From assembly GCA_030839105.1 (NCBI GenBank), contig JAUZEI010000594.1:1-5335 (forward strand): 5,335 nt of DNA, given 5' to 3'. The DNA is from Actinomycetota bacterium. Lineage in GTDB: Bacteria > Actinomycetota > Acidimicrobiia > IMCC26256 > PALSA-610. Below are positions 1 through 5,335 of this stretch, piece after piece (position 1 is the first letter of the stretch; every line of letters begins with the position of its first letter). The position numbers and the translations under genes are program-made. The notes under the pieces are model-generated. The model was not told where the DNA came from and searched no databases. It saw only the letters and a program-made list of their open reading frames with translations.

Positions 1-614
1 AGTCGTCCGAGCAGCAGGCCGGACAGCAGGAAGGGCAGTCCGAGACCGAGCGAGTAGACGGCCAGCAGGGTGCCGCCCGCCCACAGCCGATGCTGATTCG
101 CGGCGATGCCGAGAATCGAACCGAGGATCGGTCCGATGCACGGCGACCAACCGAAGCCGAACGCCACACCCGCGACCGCGGGTGCCGCGGCGCCGAACCG
201 CCCGAGCTGCGGATGAAAGCGTTTCTCTTGGTAGAGCCACGGCGCGCGCAGGAAGAGTGAGCCGAGCAGGAACAGCGCCATCGAGAGCATCACGGTCCCC
301 GAGAGACGCGTGAGGACGCTCTGATGGTCGCGCAGGAGCCGGCCGAATCCGCTGGCCGACATGCCGAGGGCCACGAACACCGCACCGAATCCGGCGACGA
401 ACCACGCCGTGGTGGTGACGATGCGGCGGGCGTGCACCCGCGACTCGTCCTGGAGCTCCGCGAGATCGAGCCCGGTGACGACCGAGAGGTACCCGGGCAC
501 GAGCGGGAGGACGCACGGCGAGAGGAACGAGACGACTCCGCCGCCGAACGCGGCGAAATAGGCGAGCACGTTGACGTCGCTGATTCGACTGCCCAGCGCG
601 AGGATCGCGGTCAC
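1..614 (-). CDS. ccdA: Cytochrome c biogenesis protein CcdA (DsbD-type membrane domain), C-terminus off the left edge
   Basis: CcdA proteins are polytopic inner-membrane proteins that carry electrons from cytoplasmic thioredoxin to extracytoplasmic thiol-disulfide proteins, typically for cytochrome c maturation. The visible 204 residues are strongly hydrophobic and hold both hallmark cysteines: Cys34 in a S-P-C-V-L-P-L-V-P-G-Y motif in the first helix and Cys159 in G-W-S-P-C-I-G-P-I-L in the fourth, which in the family form the redox-active pair. About five membrane helices are visible (roughly residues 17-45, 66-85, 103-122, 143-170 and 178-200); the family usually has six and about 230-250 residues, so only the last part is missing. 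A Y-S-L-G-L-G-L-P-F signature lies near residues 187-195. I chose the GTG at 612-614. Alternatives are a GTG at 567-569, and an ATG at 759-761 that would add 49 residues including a G-T-A-T repeat; none has a good ribosome binding site. Divergent from the SDR gene. Family call sure, start unsure. Confidence 0.93.
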   Translation of the reverse strand, partial: MTAILALGSRISDVNVLAYFAAFGGGVVSFLSPCVLPLVPGYLSVVTGLDLAELQDESRVHARRIVTTTAWFVAGFGAVFVALGMSASGFGRLLRDHQSVLTRLSGTVMLSMALFLLGSLFLRAPWLYQEKRFHPQLGRFGAAAPAVAGVAFGFGWSPCIGPILGSILGIAANQHRLWAGGTLLAVYSLGLGLPFLLSGLLLGR

Positions 615-674
615 GGTTGCCGTACCGGTTGCCGTACCGGTTGCCGTACCGGTTGCCGTACCGATTGCGGTACC
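615..674. repeat. 12-bp tandem repeat at the ccdA start (four perfect units plus one degenerate)
   Basis: The unit GGTTGCCGTACC occurs four times without a mismatch at 615-626, 627-638, 639-650 and 651-662. A fifth unit at 663-674 (GATTGCGGTACC) differs at two positions. Decayed copies seem to continue on both sides: 603-614 (GATCGCGGTCAC) resembles the 663-674 unit and contains the proposed ccdA start codon, and 675-680 begins like another unit. Each junction between perfect units makes the palindrome ACCGGT. The array is in phase with ccdA and would read Gly-Thr-Ala-Thr per unit on the minus strand. It could be an untranslated leader, an operator array, or part of an extended ccdA N-terminus. 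Confidence 0.95.
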
Positions 675-774
675 GATTGATCGCCGGCCATCGGACCATT
701 GTGGGCGATCACCGGCGTGCGCGGCGCACCGGGTCGAGTGCCACGGGCATAGGCGCAGCATCGGGCCGGATGCG

Positions 775-780
775 TAGGCT
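775..780 (+). promoter_or_regulatory. Possible -10 box (TAGGCT) of the SDR gene
   Basis: TAGGCT fits the actinobacterial TANNNT -10 pattern and lies 36 bp upstream of the GTG start. Transcription starting about 7 bases downstream would leave a leader of roughly 30 nt that includes the GAAAGG ribosome binding site. No clear -35 hexamer is visible at the usual spacing, so the call rests on the -10 alone. Confidence 0.35.
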
Positions 781-804
781 CCCAGCGGAATTGGCTCCCC
801 GATC

Positions 805-810
805 GAAAGG
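805..810 (+). promoter_or_regulatory. Ribosome binding site (GAAAGG) fixing the SDR start
   Basis: GAAAGG ends six bases before the GTG at 817-819, a normal Shine-Dalgarno spacing. It favours this GTG over the next in-frame GTG at 826-828, which would lie 15 bases away. Confidence 0.7.
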
Positions 811-816
811 TGTCTC

Positions 817-1620
817 GTGACACGCGTGCAAGAGCTGTTCGACTTGTCGGGCCAGGTCGCAGTGTTGACCGGCGTTGCGAGCGGGATCGGCAAGGCGTCG
901 GCGCACATGCTCTCCGACGCGGGCGCGACGATCGTCGGCGGCGACATCGACGAGGCGGGCGCACAGGCCACCGCCGACGACATCACAGCCGGGGGCGGGA
1001 AAGCGGTCGTGCAAAGGGTCGACGTGACCAAGCGCGCCGACGTCGACGCGCTCGTCGACCGCGCGCAGAGCGAGTTCGGCCGCGTCGACATCATGGGGAA
1101 CATCGCCGGCATCCCGCACAACAAGATGGTCGCGGATTGCACCGACGAGGAGTTCGAACGGCTGCTCGCGATCAACCTCAAGAGCGTCTTCTACGGATGT
1201 CAGGCCGCGATCCGTCACATGATCCCGCAGGGTTCGGGCAACATCGTCAACATTTCGTCCGGTGCGATCGACACTCCGGCGCCGACCCTCGCGTGCTACG
1301 GGATGACGAAGGCCGCGGTTGCGATGCTTACCAAGACGCTCGCGACCGAAGTCGGTCGTCACGGCATCCGCGTGAACGCGATCGCGCCGGGGATGATCCT
1401 GACCAACTTCTCGCGTCACAACTTCACCGATGCCGACGGCAATGTCGTTCCCGAGAAGCTCGAGCAGTATCACAAGCGCGCAGGTGCGATGGCACCGTTG
1501 GGCCGCGCGGGCGAAGCGGAAGACGTGGCGCGCTCGTTCCTCTATCTCGTGTCGGAAGCGGCCGCGTTCGTGACCGGTCAGATCGAGCGTCCCAACGGCG
1601 GCGTCTCGATGCCCTGGTAG
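817..1620 (+). CDS. Short-chain dehydrogenase/reductase (SDR), probably NAD-dependent
   Basis: This 267-residue protein is a full-length classical SDR: a single Rossmann-fold NAD(P)-dependent oxidoreductase, probably cytoplasmic. The dinucleotide-binding motif T-G-V-A-S-G-I-G is at residues 18-25. Asp43 at the end of the second strand (G-G-D-I-D) is the usual marker for NAD(H) over NADP(H), and Asp69-Val70 matches the adenine-contacting position. The structural motif reads N-I-A-G (95-98) instead of the usual N-N-A-G. The catalytic tetrad is visible as Asn120, Ser148, Tyr161 and Lys165 (Y-G-M-T-K), with P-G at 191-192 after the sixth strand. The protein ends R-P-N-G-G-V-S-M-P-W, where the common ending has D-G-G. 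The GTG start has GAAAGG six bases upstream. The gene stands alone on its strand, divergent from ccdA and convergent with the carboxypeptidase 30 bp downstream, so context gives no clue to the substrate. Family certain; the specific reaction cannot be assigned. Confidence 0.95.
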   Translation: MTRVQELFDLSGQVAVLTGVASGIGKASAHMLSDAGATIVGGDIDEAGAQATADDITAGGGKAVVQRVDVTKRADVDALVDRAQSEFGRVDIMGNIAGIPHNKMVADCTDEEFERLLAINLKSVFYGCQAAIRHMIPQGSGNIVNISSGAIDTPAPTLACYGMTKAAVAMLTKTLATEVGRHGIRVNAIAPGMILTNFSRHNFTDADGNVVPEKLEQYHKRAGAMAPLGRAGEAEDVARSFLYLVSEAAAFVTGQIERPNGGVSMPW

Positions 1621-1650
1621 CGCATTCCGAAGCGCGGTTCCCGCCGAGCG

Positions 1651-3027
1651 TCAGGCGCGGCCGCGGTCCGACTGCCGGGCGGGCCGCACGCGTACGTGCG
1701 ACTCGACCGGGGGACCGATGCGCGTCCCGGCGCGATAACGACCGTCGACTACCGGCAGGCCTCCGCTACGCATCGCACTGATGCGCTGCCGCCGGCGCGC
1801 GAGCCGCAACGCCCGTTGGCGTTTCACCGCGCGACGCCGGACCGCGAACAGGACCGCGCCGATCAGCAGCAGGACAACGATGAGATTGCGCGGGCGCAGG
1901 AGTCCGGGTGAGTGCTTCGTGGGCGCGGCCGCCGCGGTCGACGCGGACTGCGTCTGCGCGCGTTTCGGGGCGGAGATCGGCGACGCGTTGAGTGAGGGGA
2001 TCACGCCGGGAACGGTGATGGCCGTGCTGCCGGGGGTGCCCGCCGTGCCCGGGGTCCCGGCCGCCGCGCCGAGCTTCGCGAACGCCGCCTGGTCGACGGC
2101 GCGGTTCGAACACGGCGAGACCGCGACCGCGGGGAGCTTCTCGCCGGTGCCGCGGGCGCCGGTCGGCATCGCGAATCCGGCGTCGAGTAGTGAGGCCGCT
2201 TCCTCGTAGCCGCTCGTCGGAACGCCGAGCACGACTGCAATCAACGTGCGGCCGTTCCGTGTCGCGGCCGCGACCAGGGTGTGCTGCGACCGGCTGGTGA
2301 ATCCCGTCTTGAAACCCACCGCGCCGGCGTAGTCCACGCCGCCGCCCGGGAGCATCTTGTTGTGGTTGACGAGGTGGTGCGATACGCCCGTCGGGTCGAC
2401 GAACAAGTGCTCGTGCATCGCCGCCCATTTCGCGATCTCCGGCACGGTCAGCGCGTTGCGAGCCGCGATCGCGAGGTCGAACGCGCTCATGTACGGGCCG
2501 CCCTTGTACGACGTCTCGTCGTCGAGGCCGGCCGGATCGCCCAGCCTGCTGTCGCGCAGGCCGAGCTGCTTGGCCGTCGTGGCGAGGTCGGTCGCGAATC
2601 CGTCGAGGTTCCCGCCGACGGTGGTGGCGATCGCGTAGGCGGCGTCGTTCGCGGACACCATCATCATCGACGCCATCATCTGCTCGACCGGCCACGGCTT
2701 GCCGACCTGCAGGCCGATGCGCATCGTCTCGACCGAAGCGTCCTGCGCGTTGGCGGTGACATTGGCGCCGGGGCACAACCGCTCGACGGCTGTGAGCGCA
2801 GTCATGATCTTGGCGGTGCTCGCGGGGTGGACCGCCGTGTGCACGCCGTCGCCGATGAGGACCTTGCCGGTGCCGGCGTCGACGACGATGTCGGCCTTCG
2901 GCGACGAGAGCGCCGCAGCCGTACCTTCGGCACCCGTCAATGGTGTGACCGCCGCGACGCTGACAGTGGCCGCGACCACGGCGCCCGCGCCTACGGACGC
3001 GGCGAAGCGGCGGAAGCGGCGGCGCAT
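1651..3027 (-). CDS. dacA: D-alanyl-D-alanine carboxypeptidase (PBP5/DacA family, peptidase S11)
   Basis: Low-molecular-weight penicillin-binding protein, expected to remove the terminal D-Ala from peptidoglycan stem pentapeptides outside the membrane. All three active-site motifs are present in the 458-residue product: S-T-A-K (70-73, nucleophile Ser70), S-A-N (125-127) and K-T-G (240-242, in G-F-K-T-G-F-T). An Arg-rich start followed by a hydrophobic stretch (about 9-29) acts as signal peptide or anchor. After the catalytic domain comes a Pro/Ala/Thr/Gly-rich linker (about 320-375, with G-T-P-G repeats), one membrane helix (about 381-396) and an Arg-rich tail of about 60 residues, likely cytoplasmic. 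The frame stays open upstream to 3288, but the ATG at 3025-3027 is preferred: it immediately precedes the R-R-R-F-R-R signal start, avoids overlap with the aminotransferase, and lies 7 bases after a TANNNT box. No Shine-Dalgarno is evident. The symbol is family-level; an actinobacterial dacB-type name is equally possible. Confidence 0.95.
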   Translation of the reverse strand: MRRRFRRFAASVGAGAVVAATVSVAAVTPLTGAEGTAAALSSPKADIVVDAGTGKVLIGDGVHTAVHPASTAKIMTALTAVERLCPGANVTANAQDASVETMRIGLQVGKPWPVEQMMASMMMVSANDAAYAIATTVGGNLDGFATDLATTAKQLGLRDSRLGDPAGLDDETSYKGGPYMSAFDLAIAARNALTVPEIAKWAAMHEHLFVDPTGVSHHLVNHNKMLPGGGVDYAGAVGFKTGFTSRSQHTLVAAATRNGRTLIAVVLGVPTSGYEEAASLLDAGFAMPTGARGTGEKLPAVAVSPCSNRAVDQAAFAKLGAAAGTPGTAGTPGSTAITVPGVIPSLNASPISAPKRAQTQSASTAAAAPTKHSPGLLRPRNLIVVLLLIGAVLFAVRRRAVKRQRALRLARRRQRISAMRSGGLPVVDGRYRAGTRIGPPVESHVRVRPARQSDRGRA

Positions 3028-3034
3028 GCGCGTC

Positions 3035-3040
3035 AGGCTA
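3035..3040 (-). promoter_or_regulatory. Candidate -10 box (TAGCCT) for a leaderless dacA transcript
   Basis: On the minus strand the sequence reads TAGCCT, seven bases (GACGCGC), then the ATG at 3027. A TANNNT box at this distance would place the transcription start at or next to the start codon, as in the leaderless mRNAs common in Actinobacteria. The lack of a Shine-Dalgarno sequence supports this. I see no recognisable -35 hexamer. Confidence 0.5.
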
Positions 3041-3068
3041 CGCGCGACGCGCTCGAAATATGCGGCTC

Positions 3069-3082
3069 GCGGGTCGACCCGC
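3069..3082. promoter_or_regulatory. 14-bp perfect palindrome in the dacA/aspC divergent region
   Basis: GCGGGTCGACCCGC is its own reverse complement over all 14 bases. It lies 28 bp upstream of the candidate dacA -10 box and about 80 bp upstream of that of aspC, so a dimeric regulator bound here could act on dacA or on both genes. Without a spacer it is a poor RNA hairpin, which favours a DNA-binding site over a terminator. By my rough estimate a palindrome this long arises by chance about once in 5-10 kb of DNA this GC-rich, so an operator role is tentative. Confidence 0.35.
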
Positions 3083-3160
3083 TTGTCGTGCGGCGGTCGA
3101 TCTCGGCCTGCTCGGCAGTGTCCGGCCGGAGGATACGGCTCGGGCACCGGCGACGCGACG

Positions 3161-3169
3161 TGCCACCAT
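3161..3169 (+). promoter_or_regulatory. Weak candidate extended -10 (TGC-CACCAT) before aspC
   Basis: TG-N followed by CACCAT has the TGN extension and the A and T of the TANNNT pattern, missing only its first T. Six bases separate it from the GTG at 3176-3178. It would suit a leaderless aspC transcript like those proposed for the neighbouring genes. The alternative reading, GGAG at 3170-3173 as a Shine-Dalgarno, is only two bases from the GTG and thus too close. Confidence 0.3.
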
Positions 3170-3175
3170 GGAGCC

Positions 3176-4378
3176 GTGGCCAACACCTCCTCTCGTATTT
3201 CGGCTCGTATTGCAGCCATCCAGGAGTCGGCGACGCTCGCCGTCGACGCCAAGGCCAAAGCCCTCAAGGCGGCCGGCGAGAACGTCATCGGCTTCGGTGC
3301 GGGTGAGCCCGATTTTCCGACTCCCGCGAATGTCGTGGAGGCGGCGATCGTGGCCTGTCGCGAGCCCCGGTTCCACCATTACTCACCGACTCCGGGCCTG
3401 CCGGAGCTGCGCGAGGCGATCGCGTTCAAGACCAAGCGTGACTCCGGCGTCGACTGTTCCGCGGCCCAGGTCGTCGTCACGAACGGCGGAAAGCATGCCG
3501 TCTACAACACCTTCCAGGTGCTGTGTAACGAGGGCGACGAGATCCTCCTGCCCGCGCCGTACTGGACCTCGTATCCCGAGGAGATCATCCTTGCGGGCGG
3601 TGTTCCCGTCGTGCTGCCGACGTCGGAGGCGCAGGGCTTCCGGGTCACGATCGAACAGCTCGAAGCTGCACTGACGCCCCGGACGAAGGCATTGCTCTTC
3701 GTCTCGCCGAGCAATCCCACCGGCGCGGTGTACCCGCCCGACGAAGTCGAGGCGATCGGGCGGTGGGCGGTCGAGCGCGGCATCTGGGTCGTGACCGACG
3801 AGATCTACGAGCACCTCACCTACGACGGTCACGTGTTCTCGTCGATGCCCGGACTCGTGCCCGAGATGATGGACACGTGCGTGATCCTCAACGGTGTCGC
3901 GAAGACGTACGCGATGACGGGTTGGCGCGTCGGGTGGATGATCGGACCGCCCGACGTCACGGCGGCCGCGACCAACCTGCAGTCGCACTCCACCTCGAAC
4001 GTGTCGAACGTCGCGCAGGCGGCCGCGCTCGCGGCCGTGAGCGGAGATCTCTCCGCAGTGGTCGAGATGCGCAATGCCTTCGCGCGACGCGGTCGCATGA
4101 TGTTCGAGCTGCTGTCGAAGATCGACGGTGTGAGCGTGCTCGCGCCCGAGGGCGCGTTCTACTGCTTCCCGTCGTTCGAGGGCGTACTCGGCCGCGAGAT
4201 CGCGGGCCGCACTCCGCAGACAACGCTGGAGCTTTGCGAGATTCTGCTGGAGGTCGCGAAGGTCGCGATCGTTCCGGGCGAGGCGTTCGGAGCTCCCGGC
4301 TACGCCCGGCTGTCTTTCGCGCTCGGCGACGACGACCTCGGCGAAGGCGTGCGCCGGATCGCCGACTTGCTCGGGTAG
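3176..4378 (+). CDS. aspC: PLP-dependent class I aminotransferase, aspartate aminotransferase-like (AspC, subgroup Ib)
   Basis: A 400-residue fold-type I aminotransferase, expected to move the amino group of aspartate (or a related amino acid) to 2-oxoglutarate in the cytoplasm. Visible family marks: G-A-G-E-P-D-F near 41-47; Y69-containing [13 protein letters not shown] (68-80); N-G-G-K at 103-106; Trp130 in P-Y-W-T-S-Y, the ring-stacking position; S-N-P-T-G with Asn180; D-E-I-Y with Asp208 and Tyr211; Lys243 in [16 protein letters not shown], the Schiff-base lysine; Arg251 for the cofactor phosphate; and Arg378 in Y-A-R-L-S-F-A, the alpha-carboxylate arginine. Length is normal. The frame is open for 159 codons upstream, but that part is antisense to dacA and unlike the family; the GTG at 3176 starts [10 protein letters not shown], a typical N-terminus. 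serA follows after 18 bp. Some enzymes of this subgroup also act on prephenate, so exact substrate range is open. Confidence 0.94.
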   Translation: MANTSSRISARIAAIQESATLAVDAKAKALKAAGENVIGFGAGEPDFPTPANVVEAAIVACREPRFHHYSPTPGLPELREAIAFKTKRDSGVDCSAAQVVVTNGGKHAVYNTFQVLCNEGDEILLPAPYWTSYPEEIILAGGVPVVLPTSEAQGFRVTIEQLEAALTPRTKALLFVSPSNPTGAVYPPDEVEAIGRWAVERGIWVVTDEIYEHLTYDGHVFSSMPGLVPEMMDTCVILNGVAKTYAMTGWRVGWMIGPPDVTAAATNLQSHSTSNVSNVAQAAALAAVSGDLSAVVEMRNAFARRGRMMFELLSKIDGVSVLAPEGAFYCFPSFEGVLGREIAGRTPQTTLELCEILLEVAKVAIVPGEAFGAPGYARLSFALGDDDLGEGVRRIADLLG

Positions 4379-4383
4379 CCGTC

Positions 4384-4389
4384 TACCCT
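4384..4389 (+). promoter_or_regulatory. Candidate -10 box (TACCCT) for a leaderless serA transcript
   Basis: TACCCT is followed by seven bases (CGCGTCG) and then the serA ATG, the same spacing seen before dacA on the other strand. It sits inside the 18-bp aspC-serA gap, which has no Shine-Dalgarno sequence. serA may therefore be made from its own leaderless mRNA as well as, or instead of, by read-through from aspC. Confidence 0.45.
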
Positions 4390-4396
4390 CGCGTCG

Positions 4397-5335
4397 ATGG
4401 CAGCACGCGTTCTCGTCTCCGAACCTCTTGCCGAGCGCGGCCTCGATGCCATGCGCGCCGCGGGTCTCGATGTCGACGTGCAGACCGGGCTCTCGCCGGC
4501 CGAGCTGCTCGACGCGGTCAAGGGCGCGCAGGCGCTCGTGATCCGGAGTGCCACGCAGGTGACGCCCGAGGTGCTCGAAGCGGCGGCCGATCTCGTCGTC
4601 GTCGGGCGCGCCGGCATCGGGCTCGACAACGTCGACGTCGCGGAAGCGACGCGTCGGGGCGTCATGGTCGTCAACGCCCCGCAGTCGAACATCCTCTCCG
4701 CGGCCGAGCACACGATGGCGCTGCTCCTCGCGCAGGCGCGCAACGTGCCGCAGGCGAATGCCGATCTCAAGGCCGGCGCGTGGAACCGTTCGAAGTGGGA
4801 GGGCGTCGAGCTGCACGGCAAGACGCTCGGCATCGTCGGGCTCGGCCGCGTCGGCGTGCTCGTCGCGCAGCGCGCCCACGCGTTCGGGATGCGACTCGTC
4901 GCGTACGATCCGTTCGTGAGCGCGGATCGAGCCCGCCAGCTCGGCGTCGCGCTGGTCGAGACCGTCCAAGAGTTGGTCGCGACCTCCGACTTCGTCTCCA
5001 TTCACGCGACGAAGACGCCGGAGACGGTGGGGCTGGTCAACGCGTCGGTGCTGGCGCACGCCAAGCCCGGTATGCGGCTCGTCAATGCAGGTCGGGGCGG
5101 CATCGTCGACGAGGAGGCCCTGGCCGCGGCGATCGCCGACGGCCACCTCGGCGGAGCGGCGATCGACACGTTCGCAAAGGAACCGACGACCGAGTCGCCA
5201 CTGTTCGCACTCGACACGGTCGTCGTCACACCGCATTTGGGTGCGTCGACCGCCGAAGCGCAGGACAAGGCGGGAGAGACGATCGCCGAGCAGGTCGTGC
5301 TCGCGTTGCGCGGCGACTTCGTGCCGTTCGCGGTG
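4397..5335 (+). CDS. serA: D-3-phosphoglycerate dehydrogenase, C-terminus off the right edge
   Basis: Catalyses the first committed step of serine synthesis, NAD-dependent oxidation of 3-phosphoglycerate to 3-phosphohydroxypyruvate, in the cytoplasm. The 313 visible residues cover nearly all of the substrate- and nucleotide-binding domains of the D-2-hydroxyacid dehydrogenase fold: R50-S51 (V-I-R-S-A-T) and G-R-A-G-I-G-L-D-N (70-78) at the substrate side; E-H-T-M-A-L-L (104-110); G-V-E-L-H-G-K-T-L-G (136-145); the NAD motif G-L-G-R-V-G (148-153) with Asp171 after it; and the catalytic trio Arg233 (N-A-G-R-G-G), Glu262 (K-E-P) and His280 (T-P-H-L-G-A-S-T). One departure from what I recall of close relatives is H-A-T-K-T-P-E-T at 203-210, where a Leu-Pro or similar pair usually follows the His. 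No stop occurs before the edge, so the presence of the intervening and ACT regulatory domains, hence serine feedback control, cannot be judged. The ATG gives the typical short M-A-A-R-V-L-V-S-E start. Confidence 0.95.
   Translation, partial: MAARVLVSEPLAERGLDAMRAAGLDVDVQTGLSPAELLDAVKGAQALVIRSATQVTPEVLEAAADLVVVGRAGIGLDNVDVAEATRRGVMVVNAPQSNILSAAEHTMALLLAQARNVPQANADLKAGAWNRSKWEGVELHGKTLGIVGLGRVGVLVAQRAHAFGMRLVAYDPFVSADRARQLGVALVETVQELVATSDFVSIHATKTPETVGLVNASVLAHAKPGMRLVNAGRGGIVDEEALAAAIADGHLGGAAIDTFAKEPTTESPLFALDTVVVTPHLGASTAEAQDKAGETIAEQVVLALRGDFVPFAV

Larger units (their letters stand above)
675..816. other. Remainder of the ccdA/SDR divergent intergenic region
   Basis: Beyond the tandem repeat, this stretch separates two divergently transcribed genes and should carry at least the SDR promoter. 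The plus-strand side shows a TANNNT box and a purine-rich ribosome binding site, listed separately. On the minus strand I find no convincing -10 box or Shine-Dalgarno sequence for ccdA. The only in-frame upstream ATG (759-761) would give a Cys/His/Arg/Trp-rich leader unlike a normal CcdA N-terminus. Confidence 0.5.

Noticed and set aside
615..674. The 12-bp repeats as a CRISPR array
   Set aside because: Units are far too short and directly adjacent with no spacers; this is a simple tandem repeat.
709..1473. A 254-codon minus-strand frame opposite the SDR gene
   Set aside because: The SDR tetrad and cofactor motifs are intact on the plus strand; the antisense product is composition-biased and would overlap the whole divergent promoter region.
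1615..1655. Terminator between the convergent SDR and dacA genes
   Set aside because: The 30-bp gap has only a four-base GCGC pairing and a repeated AGCGC, with no stable stem and no T-run on either strand.
3168..3170. ATG start just upstream of the aspC GTG
   Set aside because: It is out of frame with the aminotransferase and leads into an Arg/Ser/Pro-rich shadow frame.
2699..3175. 159-codon N-terminal extension of the aminotransferase in the same open frame
   Set aside because: It is antisense to dacA, bears no resemblance to an aminotransferase N-terminus, and the total would far exceed the family's usual 390-400 residues. The GTG at 3176 gives a normal protein.
3028..3288. Upstream in-frame extension of dacA to 3288
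   Set aside because: It would bury the signal peptide 87 residues inside the protein and overlap the 5' part of aspC; the ATG at 3027 restores a standard R-rich signal sequence.
2281..3306. A 341-codon plus-strand frame opposite dacA
   Set aside because: Arg/Val/Asp-rich translation with no recognisable motif, fully antisense to the carboxypeptidase and overlapping the aspC start region in another frame.
3383..5236. A 617-codon open frame on the minus strand across aspC and serA
   Set aside because: It is antisense to two genes whose catalytic motifs are all in place, its translation is dominated by Arg, Asp, His and Val without any domain pattern, and long antisense frames are expected in DNA this GC-rich.

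Overview
This is a high-GC window holding five protein-coding genes, two of them cut by the window edges. It carries no RNA gene, CRISPR array, insertion sequence or phage signature that I can see. The G/C-rich third positions, the GTG starts, the cell-wall enzyme with an actinobacterial layout (signal/anchor segment, PBP5-type domain, Ala/Pro/Thr linker, C-terminal membrane helix, Arg-rich tail) and the TANNNT boxes placed directly in front of start codons all suggest an Actinomycetota chromosome. A deep lineage such as the Acidimicrobiia is possible, but the window alone cannot settle it.

Layout: (1) 1-614, minus strand: the N-terminal 204 residues of a CcdA-type membrane thiol-disulfide transporter, whose C-terminus lies off the left edge. 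(2) 615-816: a divergent intergenic region with a striking 12-bp tandem repeat abutting the ccdA start, plus a probable promoter and ribosome binding site for the next gene. (3) 817-1620, plus strand: a complete classical short-chain dehydrogenase/reductase (SDR), probably NAD-dependent, substrate unknown. (4) 1651-3027, minus strand: a complete D-alanyl-D-alanine carboxypeptidase of the PBP5/DacA family, convergent with the SDR gene. (5) 3028-3175: a divergent intergenic region with a 14-bp perfect palindrome and start-proximal promoter-like boxes facing both ways. (6) 3176-4378, plus strand: a complete class I (AspC-like) PLP aminotransferase. (7) 4397 to the right edge, plus strand: serA, D-3-phosphoglycerate dehydrogenase, with the catalytic domain nearly complete and the C-terminal domains off the window.

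Functionally, aspC and serA form a co-directional amino-acid biosynthesis pair (18 bp apart). The carboxypeptidase trims peptidoglycan stem peptides outside the membrane, and CcdA passes reducing equivalents across the membrane, usually for cytochrome c maturation. These are ordinary housekeeping functions and I see no new multi-gene system. The points worth a second look are regulatory or structural: the 12-bp repeat running into the ccdA start, the repeated TANNNT-N7-ATG arrangement (candidate leaderless transcripts) before dacA and serA, and the palindrome between dacA and aspC.
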